Assembly: GCF_001708445.1 (NCBI RefSeq)
Contig: NZ_CP015637.1
Location: 4,155,001 to 4,219,000 of the forward strand
Source: Pseudomonas fluorescens
GTDB taxonomy: Bacteria; Pseudomonadota; Gammaproteobacteria; Pseudomonadales; Pseudomonadaceae
DNA: 64,000 nucleotides
Direction: 5' to 3'
Shown here: positions 19,401-28,069 of the stretch, piece after piece
Numbering within the stretch: the first letter of the stretch is position 1
Layout of the letters: each line of letters opens with the position of its first letter
Notes under the pieces: generated by a model
Told to the model about the DNA's origin: nothing
The model's input: the letters and a program-made list of their open reading frames with translations, nothing else
Databases searched by the model: none
Translations under genes and position numbers: made by a program

Positions 19401-20133
19401 GCAACTGCGCTGGCAGGTTCTCCACCAGCGGTTGCAGTTCGCCACTGAGTTTGGCGGGCAGGTAGCCACTGCTGTCGGCATCGAGCTTGAGGGTCTTGAG
19501 CAGGTCGCCGTCGAGTCTGAGCGCAACCTTCCACGGCGCACCGCCTGGCGCATAAGGCAGGCTCAGGTTGCCGCTGGCAGTCAACGGCCAGTCGCCCGTG
19601 GGTTGCAGCAGGCCGGACAGGTCCAGCACCAGGTCGTCCCGTTGCAGGTGCACCGTATCGATCTGCATACCGGCGACGGTCCAATGCGCCGCCAGTTGCA
19701 GGCCCTTGAGTTGTTCGCTGCCGTTAAACAGCAGCCGGCCGACGCGAACGTCGCCCAACTGGATGGCGACGGGCAACGTCAGGTCCGGCAGCGTGATCGG
19801 GCCACTGCTCTGCTCGGTACTGGGCGGGAATTGCAGGCTGGCTTGATCCACCTCCAATCGATCGATGCACAAGGTCAGGCGCAGCAGGCAGGCAGGCGAC
19901 CAATCAAACTTCGGTGCGTCGAGTTCGACACGGCTGCTGTCTTGCTGCCACAGCAGATGATCGGCGCTCCACTGGCCGCCCAGGCGCCCCTGGAAATTCT
20001 CCACGCTCAGCCCCGGCACGTGGCCCAAGGCCCAACGGCTGCCCGCCTGGGTCCCGAGCACCGTCCACAGCGCCAGCCCTATCAAGGCGAGAAAGGCAAC
20101 GATGGCCAGCCCCGCTATTTTCAAACCTCGCAT
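16450..20133 (-). CDS. tamB: Translocation and assembly module protein TamB
   Basis: This is a 1227-residue AsmA-like protein with one N-terminal membrane anchor (about residues 5-27). A very long beta-rich periplasmic body follows, made of repeated G-x-L-x-L strands. It ends with the conserved DUF490/TamB C-terminal domain (ASGKITEKLSLRYGVGVFEP). With the outer-membrane TamA it forms a periplasm-spanning bridge implicated in autotransporter assembly and phospholipid transport. The ATG at 20131-20133 overlaps the tamA stop in TGATG; a GTG one codon earlier is an alternative. Length is normal. Confidence 0.95.
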   Translation of the reverse strand: MRGLKIAGLAIVAFLALIGLALWTVLGTQAGSRWALGHVPGLSVENFQGRLGGQWSADHLLWQQDSSRVELDAPKFDWSPACLLRLTLCIDRLEVDQASLQFPPSTEQSSGPITLPDLTLPVAIQLGDVRVGRLLFNGSEQLKGLQLAAHWTVAGMQIDTVHLQRDDLVLDLSGLLQPTGDWPLTASGNLSLPYAPGGAPWKVALRLDGDLLKTLKLDADSSGYLPAKLSGELQPLVENLPAQLHITADGFKPSADLPDTLQLNQLDLTAKGDLSSGYQLLGKAILPAEKGPVDLLLQGTVDAKGAQIAGLDLTAGEQQSLKLTAQLDWQQGFSADAKIAWLDFPWHRLYPLVDEPQVALRTFNGEVSYKDGNYLGNLKADLDGPAGRFNVVTPFSGDLKQVFLPELKLTAGQGKAEGHLNLQFADGIAWDTALDLSALNPAYWVGELPGTLAGPLRSKGEFKNEQLKLNADLDLKGRLRGQPAVLAAKAEGTGEQWTLANLDIRLGDNRINGSGSLQQRLAGQIDIRLSRLAQLWPQLRGQVNGRIDVAGSLKAPQGKLDLKGQQLAYVDNRLQSLTLDATLDSAQRAKIDLKGSGIQSGDTQVGTLTASAQGDIRRQSVQLDLAGPLLKLALALDGNLDNSNWRGRLASGEVQAGGQDWKLQAPAKIERLADGKLTFAAHCWVSGAASLCGEDQRLMPEPKLRYHLKQFPIDSLAAFLPKDFAWQGKLNADVQLDLPGSGPKGVVSVDASGGTLRVKDKDQWLDFPYDTLKLETTLNPKRIDTQLNFQGGKLGELLLQAQINPLPKNKPITGNFSLTGLDLAVARPFVPMVEKLTGKLNGSGRISGGLLAPQVNGNVNLVGGEVSGPELPVSLEGLNVQALIAGESVQLNGAWRSGKAGQGSLKGQIDWGQALAVDLSLQGSQLPVTVEPYAALEVAPDLKISLKNDKLAIAGKVHIPRGDITVRELPPSTVKVSDDTVIVGRQTEEGKPPMAMAMDIDVVVGEEQLNFSGFGLTAKVQGHVHIGDNLDTRGELWLNDGRYRAYGQRLTVRRARLLFAGPLDQPFLDIEAVRVTTEPSRTVTAGIRLSGSAEQPTTQIFSEPAMAQEDALSYLVLGRSRTTTGEDNNMLAQAALGLGLMGSAGVTSDIANKLGIQDFDLDTQGSGNNTAVVASGKITEKLSLRYGVGVFEPANTIALRYLLSKKVYLEVASGVASSLDIFYKRDF

Positions 20134-21860
20134 CACAACTCAGGCCCCATGGAAAAGTGCACACGAAACCCACCCGGTTCTTCCAAGGCATGGGCCAGGT
20201 CCAGGCGGATCGGTCCTACCGGCGAGACCCACCGTACGCCGACGCCGACGCCGGTTTTCAGGCTGGGGATTTCCAGGGTGTTGAAGGCGTTGCCCTGGTC
20301 GACGAAGGTCGCGATTCGCCATTTCTCGGCGATGGAATATTGGTACTCGGCGCTCAGGGCCACCATGTAGCGACCACCGATGCGGTCGCCCTGGTCGTTT
20401 TCCGGCGACAGGGTCTGGTACTCATAGCCGCGCACGCTCTGGTCGCCACCGGCGAAGAAGCGCAACGACGGCGGCACCGACTTGTAGCCATTGGTGGCGC
20501 TGCCACCGAACTGCGCCCGTGCCAGGAAGCGATGATTGTCCCACAGGGTGGTCAGGCCCTTGACCGTGGCCGTACCGTAAAGCAGGTTGGTATCGGAACC
20601 GAGCCCTTCCTTGGCGACCTTGGCATCGAACATCAGGCGGTAGCCATGGTGCGGGTCGATGCGGTTATCGCTGCGCAGGTAGGAATAGCTGATCCCCGGC
20701 ATCACCAGGTTGCTCAGGCCCGAGTCATCGCCCAGGCGATATTCTTCGCGTTGCCATTTGAGGGAGATCACCCGGGTCCAGCCGCTGGGCAACTTGCTGT
20801 GCCATTCAGGGCCAAGGGTGAGCAGCTTGCTCAGGGTGTCGGTGTTGGCCAGTTCTTCATTCTGGTAGCCGCCGGCAAACCGCAGTTTGTCGGTGAGCGG
20901 CGGGTCGAGCGGAATGTCGTACCACAGCCCGACGTTCTGGCGCGGTGCCGACAGTTCGGCTTCCCAGCCGTAGCTGTGGCCCTGGGGGTTGACCCAGTGG
21001 CGGGTCCAGTTGGCTTTGCCCCGTGGACCGACGTCGGTGGAATACCCTAGGCCAAGGCCCATGGTGCGCGGCTTGCGGGTTTCCAGTCGCACGGCGACCG
21101 GGATCACATCATTGGCCGAAGCCGCCGGGGCGGCGTCCACGCGCACGCCTTCAAAAAAGCCACTGGATTGCAGGGCCTGGTTGAGTTCGGCGATCAGTTC
21201 GGAGTCGTAGGGCGTGCCATTTTTAAACGGCACCATGCGTTGCAGCAGCTCTTCATCAAACGGCGTGTCACCGGCAAAGCTGACCTTGCCCAAGGTGTAG
21301 CGTGGGCCGCTGTCATAGATCAGTTCGATATCGGCGACGCCCGCCTGGGGGTCCACCGAGAGTGTCTGGCGCGTGAAGCGCCCGCTGAAAAAGCCGTAGC
21401 GCGAGGCCTGGTTCTGGATCAGACGCTTGGCGTCTTCGTAGTGGCCGTGGTTGAGCACGGCGCCGGATTTTAGGTCGTCGCTGACGGGTACGCGGAACGC
21501 CTTGAGGTTCGCGGCCTCGCCGTCGACCCGAATGGTCACGTTGCGCAAATGCACCGGTTCGCCGGGGTCGATGGTGAGGATCAGGCGCGGAGTCTTGCCG
21601 CCCTTCACATCGCTTGCGATCCGTGGCTGATAGAACCCCAGCGCCTGGGCGGCTTTGCGCGCCTGTTCCTCGGCGCCACGGCTGAACCGTTGCAAGGCCT
21701 CTTCATCACGATCGCCCACCCCGCCGATATAACCTTCGATATTGGCCTTCAGCGCATCGTTCGTTGGCTTGATCCGTACGTCCAATTCGCTTTGCGCGAA
21801 CGCGCCGCAGCTTGTGAACAGCAGAACCAAGCCGCTGGTAAATCTTCCTGGAAACTTCAT
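20133..21860 (-). CDS. tamA: Translocation and assembly module protein TamA
   Basis: This 575-residue Omp85-family outer-membrane protein starts with a signal peptide (MKFPGRFTSGLVLLFTSCGA, cut near AFAQ). Three POTRA domains follow (about residues 25-260), then a 16-stranded barrel with GYEYQTLSPEND in the conserved L6-loop region and IRLDLAHALEE near the end. The ATG at 21860 is chosen because it begins the signal peptide; the open frame to 21974 adds an unlikely extension. It is coupled to tamB. Confidence 0.95.
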   Translation of the reverse strand: MKFPGRFTSGLVLLFTSCGAFAQSELDVRIKPTNDALKANIEGYIGGVGDRDEEALQRFSRGAEEQARKAAQALGFYQPRIASDVKGGKTPRLILTIDPGEPVHLRNVTIRVDGEAANLKAFRVPVSDDLKSGAVLNHGHYEDAKRLIQNQASRYGFFSGRFTRQTLSVDPQAGVADIELIYDSGPRYTLGKVSFAGDTPFDEELLQRMVPFKNGTPYDSELIAELNQALQSSGFFEGVRVDAAPAASANDVIPVAVRLETRKPRTMGLGLGYSTDVGPRGKANWTRHWVNPQGHSYGWEAELSAPRQNVGLWYDIPLDPPLTDKLRFAGGYQNEELANTDTLSKLLTLGPEWHSKLPSGWTRVISLKWQREEYRLGDDSGLSNLVMPGISYSYLRSDNRIDPHHGYRLMFDAKVAKEGLGSDTNLLYGTATVKGLTTLWDNHRFLARAQFGGSATNGYKSVPPSLRFFAGGDQSVRGYEYQTLSPENDQGDRIGGRYMVALSAEYQYSIAEKWRIATFVDQGNAFNTLEIPSLKTGVGVGVRWVSPVGPIRLDLAHALEEPGGFRVHFSMGPEL

Positions 21861-21924
21861 AGGCGCGGATGCTACACGACCTCGGGAGCAACTTAGAACA
21901 CAGATGATTCTGAAAAATTCTGCG

Positions 21925-22575
21925 TTAAGCCATTGAAGCCTGTAACGCCTGGGGATTGGGGTGAAAAAACACATGTTCCAGGACAGGTCCTACAGCAACC
22001 TCGCCGATTTCCTCATAGCCCTGACGCTGGTAGAAATCCAGATAGCGTGGATTCCCCGTGTCCACCACCACACCGGACGAATGCGGGTCCTCGGCACACC
22101 AGTTGTGCACCGCCGTCAGCAACTGTTCGCCGTAATGCTTGCCCTGGAACTGTGGGTGAATACCCAGCAGCGGCAACACATGCACCGATTCGGCGGGCAG
22201 GCATGCCAGCACCGCATGATGGTAATCAAGGTAGCGCCGCGTGCCACGCACACCCGTGCTCAGCCACATGCGCAGTTGCCAGGCCCAGCTTTCGGTGATC
22301 CCCAGGCGCCGTTGCGGCGGCGCGATCAAGGCGATGCCGATCAGCCGGTCATTGACGAACAGGCCAATGGCGGGAAGTTTCTGAAAGAAATGCTGCTTGA
22401 CCAGTTCGCGCACGGTGGCGCGCACCCGCTGTTCATAGCCTGGGCGCTCGGCTTCGAAGATGTAGGCAAAGGTCGGCTCATGGCGATACGCCTGATACAG
22501 CAGGGAGCGGGCCTCGGGGGAATAGTCGCTGTTGAGCAAGCGAACTTCAGCAAGGGTGGTTAAAGAGTCAGGCAT
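21925..22575 (-). CDS. GNAT family N-acetyltransferase
   Basis: This 216-residue protein has the GNAT acetyl-CoA motif A in [21 protein letters not shown] and the motif B region [18 protein letters not shown]. It transfers an acetyl group from acetyl-CoA to an unknown amine. The ATG at 22575 has AGGGAG 9 bases upstream and is preferred over 22599. It precedes tamA on the same strand with a 64-base gap. A link to TamAB function is not supported beyond proximity. Confidence 0.85.
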   Translation of the reverse strand: MPDSLTTLAEVRLLNSDYSPEARSLLYQAYRHEPTFAYIFEAERPGYEQRVRATVRELVKQHFFQKLPAIGLFVNDRLIGIALIAPPQRRLGITESWAWQLRMWLSTGVRGTRRYLDYHHAVLACLPAESVHVLPLLGIHPQFQGKHYGEQLLTAVHNWCAEDPHSSGVVVDTGNPRYLDFYQRQGYEEIGEVAVGPVLEHVFFHPNPQALQASMA

Positions 22576-22743
22576 ACGGTGAGTCTCCCTGGGCGCCATT
22601 CAAAAGATGGCGTTCTTATGAGTACGAACTTACGCGGCACCAGTCGTTCCCAGACATTAGCAGTGCATCTGTCCTACCGCCACGCTGGCCCCCGTCCGAC
22701 TTGTCCGCTAGCATCGCCCTTTTGCCAGACTGGACTGCCGACC

Positions 22744-23556
22744 ATGAAAATCGTCTCCTTCAATATCAACGGGCTGCGGGCTCGCCCCCATCAGCTGGCG
22801 GCGCTGATTGAAAAGCATCAACCCGACGTGATTGGCCTGCAGGAAACCAAGGTGCATGACGACCAGTTCCCCTTGGCCGAAGTACAGGCACTGGGCTATC
22901 ACGTGTATTACCACGGCCAGAAAGGCCACTACGGCGTGGCCCTGCTGTCGCGCAAAGAAGCCTTGAGCGTGCACAAAGGCTTTGCCAGCGATGAAGAAGA
23001 TGCCCAGCGCCGCTTTATCTGGGGCACCTTCGCCGATGAAAATGGCCATCCGGTGACCATCATGAACGGCTACTTCCCTCAGGGCGAAAGCCGCGACCAC
23101 CCGACCAAGTTCCCGGCCAAGCAGCGCTTCTACGAAGACCTGCAACAGCTGCTGGAAAGCCAGTTCAGCAATGACCAGGCACTAGTGGTGATGGGCGACG
23201 TGAATATTTCCCCGGAAGACTGCGATATCGGCATCGGCGCCGACAACGCCAAGCGCTGGCTGAAAACCGGCAAGTGCAGCTTCCTGCCGGAAGAGCGCGA
23301 GTGGATGGCCCGCCTGAAGAACTGGGGCCTGGTGGACAGCTTCCGTCACCTCAACCCCGATGTGACCGACCGTTTCAGCTGGTTCGACTACCGCAGCCGT
23401 GGGTTCGAGGATGAGCCCAAGCGTGGGCTGCGGATTGACGTGATCATGGCCTCCAATGGCTTGCTGCCGCGCGTCAAGGATGCCGGTGTGGATTACGATC
23501 TGCGTGGCCTGGAGAAGCCGTCTGACCATGCGCCGATCTGGTTGGAACTGAGCTGA
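22744..23556 (+). CDS. xthA: Exodeoxyribonuclease III
   Basis: This 270-residue AP endonuclease/3'-5' exonuclease repairs abasic sites. Its motifs are [25 protein letters not shown] (metal-binding Glu), [14 protein letters not shown] (catalytic Asp and Asn), [20 protein letters not shown] and PSDHAPIW (catalytic Asp-His). ATG 22744 begins the conserved first strand. The longer frame back to 22579 has no family similarity. It is monocistronic. Confidence 0.95.
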   Translation: MKIVSFNINGLRARPHQLAALIEKHQPDVIGLQETKVHDDQFPLAEVQALGYHVYYHGQKGHYGVALLSRKEALSVHKGFASDEEDAQRRFIWGTFADENGHPVTIMNGYFPQGESRDHPTKFPAKQRFYEDLQQLLESQFSNDQALVVMGDVNISPEDCDIGIGADNAKRWLKTGKCSFLPEEREWMARLKNWGLVDSFRHLNPDVTDRFSWFDYRSRGFEDEPKRGLRIDVIMASNGLLPRVKDAGVDYDLRGLEKPSDHAPIWLELS

Positions 23557-23570
23557 TTCCCTGGCCGGAC

Positions 23571-23656
23571 TCGGTCAAATGGGGGAGGTCCCGATGAATC
23601 TCCGATTTAGCGCGGTCGCACGACAAACTTGAACCCCTGTGGCGAGCGGGCTTGTC
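23571..23656. repeat. Second dispersed repeat, copy B
   Basis: This is the counterpart of 16078-16168. CGGTCAAA, then AATCTCCGATTT and GAGCGGGCTTGTC, occur in the same order. It sits directly after the xthA stop and ends in a REP-type TGTGGCGAGCGGGCTTG. Confidence 0.55.
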
Positions 23657-23767
23657 GAATCGTCGCACCGCCCCTCCCACCGTTTGATTGGCGGCATGCC
23701 AGTCATATTTATGCAACCTGACTGACTTAATCTCGCGGCACTCCCTTTGGCTTGAGAAGGTGCCGGC

Positions 23768-25102
23768 ATGATGCTGCGCGTTCTGTTCCTGTTGTGTAGC
23801 GCGTTTTCCCTCTCGGCTGTTGCTGCCCCTCTACCCGTTCCCGACCAAGGCCCTGCCCTGCGCATCCAGGGCTCGAACACTATTGGCGCAGCGCTGGGGC
23901 CGGCACTGGTCAAGGGCTTGATGGAGCAGCAGGGGCTGCAAGGCGTACACAGCGAACCCGCCGAAGGCGCCAATGAACAACGGGTCGTCGGCAAGACGCG
24001 CCAGGGCAAGGTCGTGACCATAGAGGTCGCGGCCCATGGTTCCAGCACCGGGTTTGTCGCGCTGAAAAAATCCAGCGCCGACCTGGCAGCTTCATCCCGC
24101 CCGATCAAGGACAGTGAACTGGTGGAGCTCGAACCCCTGGGTGACCTGAAAAGCCCTGAGGCCGAGCAGGTCATCGCCATCGACGGCCTGGCGATCATCC
24201 TCAATCCGCGCAACCCGCTGGACACCCTGAACACCGAGCAACTGGCGCAGATCTTCAATGGCGAAATCAGTACCTGGGAGGCCCTGGGCGGTGTCGGCGG
24301 GACGATCAATCTGTACGCGCGCGATGACCAGTCCGGTACCTATGACACCTTCAAGGAACTGGTGCTGAGCCGGCGCGGCAAACCCCTGGCGGCGTCCGCC
24401 AAGCGTTTCGAGTCCAGCGAGCAACTGTCCGACGCGGTGAGCCGTGACCCCCATGGCATCGGCTTTATCGGCCTGCCCTATGTGCGTCAGGCCAAGGCGG
24501 TGGCGATTGTCGATGGTGACTCGCAACCCATGTTGCCCTTGAACAGCCTAATCGCCACGGAGGATTACCCTCTCTCCCGACGACTGTTCTTTTACCTGCC
24601 ACCGTCCACACGTAATCCATGGGCCAAGGCGCTGGTGGACTTTACCCAGAGCAGCAAAGGCCAGGCGATTGTCGCGGCCAACGGATTTATCGCACAGCAG
24701 GTGCAGGCGATTGGGGTAGAGCCGCGCGCGTCGATGCCCGAGGACTATCAGGCGATCGCCCGCGACGCCCAGCGCCTGACGGTGAATTTTCGTTTCGAGG
24801 AAGGCAGCGCCAGCCTGGATAACAAGGCGCGTCAAGATCTGCAACGCGTGGTGGCCTATATCAAAAGCCACGACAAGCTCGACAAGCAGGTGACGCTGGT
24901 AGGGTTTGGCGATGCCAAGAGTGACCCGCAGCGCGCGGCGCTGCTGTCGAAATTGCGGGCGATGGCGGTGCGCCGTGAATTGGTCAAGAGCGGCGTGGTG
25001 CTGAGGGATATTCGCGGGTTCGGCGCGCAGATGCCGGTGGCGGCGAATACCGCGGATGAAGGGCGGATCAAGAATCGGCGGGTGGAGGTTTGGGTGTACT
25101 GA
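23768..25102 (+). CDS. PstS-like phosphate binding protein fused to OmpA domain
   Basis: This is a 444-residue exported protein with a signal peptide ending near SAVAA (residue 20). Residues ~30-320 form a periplasmic substrate-binding domain of the PstS type: RIQGSNTIGAALGP, GSSTGFVALKKSSADLAASSRPI and ARDDQSGTYDTFKEL are the phosphate-contact loops. Residues ~335-444 are OmpA-like (VNFRFEEGSASLDNKAR, then GRIKNRRVEVWV), which normally binds peptidoglycan. Thus a phosphate or other anion sensor may be tethered to the cell wall. No pst transport genes are adjacent. Confidence 0.85.
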   Translation: MMLRVLFLLCSAFSLSAVAAPLPVPDQGPALRIQGSNTIGAALGPALVKGLMEQQGLQGVHSEPAEGANEQRVVGKTRQGKVVTIEVAAHGSSTGFVALKKSSADLAASSRPIKDSELVELEPLGDLKSPEAEQVIAIDGLAIILNPRNPLDTLNTEQLAQIFNGEISTWEALGGVGGTINLYARDDQSGTYDTFKELVLSRRGKPLAASAKRFESSEQLSDAVSRDPHGIGFIGLPYVRQAKAVAIVDGDSQPMLPLNSLIATEDYPLSRRLFFYLPPSTRNPWAKALVDFTQSSKGQAIVAANGFIAQQVQAIGVEPRASMPEDYQAIARDAQRLTVNFRFEEGSASLDNKARQDLQRVVAYIKSHDKLDKQVTLVGFGDAKSDPQRAALLSKLRAMAVRRELVKSGVVLRDIRGFGAQMPVAANTADEGRIKNRRVEVWVY

Positions 25103-25136
25103 GGGCTGTGGGATCTTCAGGGCCTGATCCGACCTC

Positions 25137-25209
25137 ATCGGGGGCAAGCCCCCTCCCACACTTTGAATGTATTCCCAAATCAAAATGTGGGAGGGGGCTT
25201 GCCCCCGAT
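25137..25209. repeat. Paired REP element, outward order
   Basis: ATCGGGGGCAAGCCCCCTCC (arm 25137-25160) is followed by its reverse complement at 25186-25209, with 25 bases between. The order is the opposite of the doublets at 3.0 and 11.2 kb. It lies between two convergent genes. Confidence 0.88.
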
Positions 25210-25225
25210 TGCAAGCGACGCGGTG

Positions 25226-26455
25226 TTACTGCCCGCTGCGCATCATCTCCCGTGGCACATACTTGCCGATCTCGAACTTGCCGATCGCCGCGCGGTGCAC
25301 TTCGTCCGGGCCGTCGGCCAGGCGCAGGGTACGTTGCATGGCGTACATGTAGGCCAGCGGAAAGTCGTTGGAAACCCCGGCGCCACCATGAATCTGGATC
25401 GCGCGGTCGATCACTTTCAACGCCACATTCGGCGCCACGACCTTGATCTGGGCGATTTCGCTTTTCGCCACTTTGTTGCCCACGGTGTCCATCATGTACG
25501 CCGCTTTCAAGGTCAGCAGGCGCGCCATGTCAATTTCCATGCGCGAGTCGGCGATCTTGTCGATATTGCCGCCCAGGCGTGCCAATGGCTTGCCGAATGC
25601 GGTGCGGCTGACGGCGCGCTTGCACATCAATTCCAGTGCGCGCTCGGCCATGCCGATGGAGCGCATGCAGTGGTGGATGCGGCCCGGGCCAAGGCGACCC
25701 TGGGCGATTTCAAAGCCACGGCCTTCGCCGAGCAGCACGTTTTCATACGGCACGCGCACATTGTCGAACAGCACTTCGGCGTGGCCATGGGGCGCGTCGT
25801 CGTAACCGAACACCGGCAGCGGGCGCACAATTTTCACCCCCGGGGCGTCCACCGGCACCAGGATCATCGAGTGTTGCTGGTGACGCGGTGCATCAGGATT
25901 GCTCAGGCCCATGAAGATCAGGATCTTGCAGCGCGGGTCGCAGGCGCCGGAGGTCCACCACTTCTTGCCGTTGATCACCCACTCGTCGCCCTGGCGTTCG
26001 GCGCGGGCAGCCATGTTGGTGGCATCCGAGGAGGCCACATCGGGCTCGGTCATGGCGAAGGCCGAGCGGATTTCGCCGCGCAGCAGCGGTTGGAGCCAGC
26101 GTTGTTTCTGCTCTTCGTTGGCGTAGCGCACCAGCACTTCCATGTTGCCGGTGTCGGGGGCCGAGCAGTTGAACGGCTCCGGGCCCAGCAGCGAGCGGCC
26201 CATGATCTCGGCCAGTGGCGCGTATTCAAGGTTGGTCAGGCCGGCGCCCAGCTCGGATTCAGGCAGGAACAGGTTCCACAGGCCCTCGGCTTTGGCTTTC
26301 GCCTTCAGCTCTTCCATGATCGCGGTGGGCTGCCAGCGGTCGCCTTCGCTGACTTGGCGTTCGAACACCGGCTCGGCCGGGTAAACGTAAGCGTCCATGA
26401 ACGCTGTAACGCGTTCACGCAGTTCCTGAACCTTGGGCGAATAGGCGAAATCCAT
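25226..26455 (-). CDS. Acyl-CoA dehydrogenase
   Basis: This 409-residue flavoprotein of the ACAD superfamily oxidises an acyl-CoA at the alpha-beta bond. [16 protein letters not shown] and [12 protein letters not shown] are the FAD/substrate-binding segment. [13 protein letters not shown] and [16 protein letters not shown] mark the C-terminal helical domain, resembling the ACAD10/11 subgroup more than FadE. The ATG at 26455 has AAGGGAG upstream. It is divergent from a LysR gene that probably regulates it; the 150-base gap holds both promoters. The chain-length preference is unknown. Confidence 0.9.
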   Translation of the reverse strand: MDFAYSPKVQELRERVTAFMDAYVYPAEPVFERQVSEGDRWQPTAIMEELKAKAKAEGLWNLFLPESELGAGLTNLEYAPLAEIMGRSLLGPEPFNCSAPDTGNMEVLVRYANEEQKQRWLQPLLRGEIRSAFAMTEPDVASSDATNMAARAERQGDEWVINGKKWWTSGACDPRCKILIFMGLSNPDAPRHQQHSMILVPVDAPGVKIVRPLPVFGYDDAPHGHAEVLFDNVRVPYENVLLGEGRGFEIAQGRLGPGRIHHCMRSIGMAERALELMCKRAVSRTAFGKPLARLGGNIDKIADSRMEIDMARLLTLKAAYMMDTVGNKVAKSEIAQIKVVAPNVALKVIDRAIQIHGGAGVSNDFPLAYMYAMQRTLRLADGPDEVHRAAIGKFEIGKYVPREMMRSGQ

Positions 26456-26606
26456 GAGCAGCTCCCTTCTTGGAGAGGTTGTTTAGGTCATGCATTCGAT
26501 GCTAGAACAGCGTTGATAATTTACCTAGCCTATTCTCGGCGTGTATTAACATTCATCACCGATATATGATCGACGTATGGCCACCTAACAATAAGAGCGC
26601 AACGAA

Positions 26607-27542
26607 ATGAATCTGAGCAAGGTCGACCTCAACCTCTTCATCGTCTTTGACGCGATCTACACCGAAGCCAACCTGACCCGCGCCGGGCAGATTGTCGGCA
26701 TTACCCAACCAGCGGTATCCAACGCTCTGGCCCGCTTGCGCGAGACCTTCAACGACCCGCTGTTCGTGCGCACAGCCCAAGGCATGGTGCCCACGCCGAT
26801 GGCGCAGAACATCATCGGTCCGGTGCGCAATGCGTTGTCATTGCTGCGGGTGTCGGTGCAGGAAAGCCGGATTTTCAACCCTCAGCAGGCGGCCAAGACC
26901 TATCGCATCAGCATGACCGACCTCACCGAGGCGGTGATCCTGCCGTTGCTGTTCCAGCGTCTGCGCCGCCTGGCACCGACGGTGGTGATCGAGAGTTTCC
27001 TGTCCAAGCGCCGCGAAACCACCAAGGAACTGGCCGCCGGGCGCCTGGATTTTGCCGTGGACGCGCCGCTCAACACCGACCCGCAGGTGCGCCACGTCAA
27101 GCTGATGGAAGACCGCTACGTCTGTGCCATGCGCAAGGGCCATCCCATGGCGGGCAAGGACAAATTCACCTTGGATGACTACCTGTCGCTGACCCATATC
27201 CATATCTCCAGCCGCCGAAATGGCCTGGGCCATGTCGACCTGGCCCTGGGCAAGATGGGCATCCAGCGCAAGATTGCCCTGCGCTCCCAGCATTACCTGA
27301 TGGCCTCCCAAGTGTTGCAGCAGACCGACATGGTGATGACCGTGCCCGAACGCTTCGCCCGCCGTCATGACCTGCACTGGTTCAACCTGCCGGTCAATGA
27401 CGTGCCGCCGGTGGAAACCCACCTGTACTGGCACGAAAGCACCGACCAGGACCCGGCCAACCGCTGGATGCGTGAGCAAATGATCGAGTTGTGCCAGCAA
27501 GTCACGGCTCACGAAAAGAAGCTGGATAAACAGCAGGCCTGA
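26607..27542 (+). CDS. LysR-family regulator
   Basis: This 311-residue LTTR has its helix-turn-helix in AIYTEANLTRAGQIVGITQPAVSNALARLR and a periplasmic-binding-like effector domain from about residue 90. It belongs to the NodD/PA0477-like group, judging by NLFIVFDAIYTE at the start and DFAVDAPLNTDPQVRHVKL. Being divergent from the acyl-CoA dehydrogenase suggests that this gene is its target. A REP arm follows the stop. Confidence 0.9.
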   Translation: MNLSKVDLNLFIVFDAIYTEANLTRAGQIVGITQPAVSNALARLRETFNDPLFVRTAQGMVPTPMAQNIIGPVRNALSLLRVSVQESRIFNPQQAAKTYRISMTDLTEAVILPLLFQRLRRLAPTVVIESFLSKRRETTKELAAGRLDFAVDAPLNTDPQVRHVKLMEDRYVCAMRKGHPMAGKDKFTLDDYLSLTHIHISSRRNGLGHVDLALGKMGIQRKIALRSQHYLMASQVLQQTDMVMTVPERFARRHDLHWFNLPVNDVPPVETHLYWHESTDQDPANRWMREQMIELCQQVTAHEKKLDKQQA

Positions 27543-27559
27543 GGGTGAAAAGCCTCCCC

Positions 27560-27583
27560 TGTGGGAGGGGGCTTGCCCCCGAT
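27560..27583. repeat. Single REP arm
   Basis: TGTGGGAGGGGGCTTGCCCC followed by CGAT, without a partner arm, sits between the LysR stop and the liuR promoter. Confidence 0.85.
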
Positions 27584-27600
27584 GGGCTGCGCAGCGGCCC

Positions 27601-27630
27601 TTGACGTTCACGTCAACCTGCCATTAGCTT
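27601..27630 (+). promoter_or_regulatory. LiuR operator and promoter of liuR-liuE
   Basis: TTGACGTTCACGTCAA (27601-27616) is an inverted repeat whose first six bases also serve as a -35 box. TAGCTT at 27625 is a possible -10 with an 18-base spacer. The same palindrome pattern occurs twice upstream of liuA. MerR-family proteins bind just such sites over long spacers. Confidence 0.7.
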
Positions 27631-27657
27631 AACGCCAAGACCTTCTTGAGCGCCCCC

Positions 27658-28053
27658 ATGAGCACGACCTACAGCATCTCCGACCTCGCCCGCGAGCTCG
27701 ACATCACCACCCGCGCCATTCGCTTCTATGAAGAACAAGGCCTGCTGGCCCCGGAACGCCGAGGCCAGGAACGCATCTACTCGGCGCGGGACAAGGTCAG
27801 CCTGAAGCTGATCCTGCGTGGCAAGCGCATCGGTTTTTCCCTGGCCGAGTGCCGTGAATTGATCGAACTCTACGACCCCGCCAGCGGCAACCATATCCAG
27901 CTCAACAGCATGCTGGCGAAGATCGCCGAACGCCGTGAACAGTTGGAGCAACAGTTGCTGGATATCGAACAAATGAAGCTGGAACTGGACACCGCCGAAG
28001 AGCGCTGCACCCAGGCCCTGGCCGAGACCATCCAAGGCCAGGCTGGCCATTGA
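27658..28053 (+). CDS. liuR: MerR-family regulator of leucine/isovalerate catabolism
   Basis: This 131-residue protein has the MerR helix-turn-helix SISDLARELDITTRAIRFYEEQG, the wing (ERRGQERIYSARDKVSLKLILRGKRIGFS) and a dimerisation coiled coil at about residues 80-120. It has no metal-binding Cys cluster, as expected for LiuR, which responds to a liu-pathway CoA ester. ATG 27658 is favoured over a TTG four codons upstream. It is co-transcribed with liuE 16 bases downstream. Sites like its own operator lie in front of liuA, 3.6 kb away. Confidence 0.88.
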   Translation: MSTTYSISDLARELDITTRAIRFYEEQGLLAPERRGQERIYSARDKVSLKLILRGKRIGFSLAECRELIELYDPASGNHIQLNSMLAKIAERREQLEQQLLDIEQMKLELDTAEERCTQALAETIQGQAGH

Positions 28054-28069
28054 ACAGAAGGTAGTTGCC

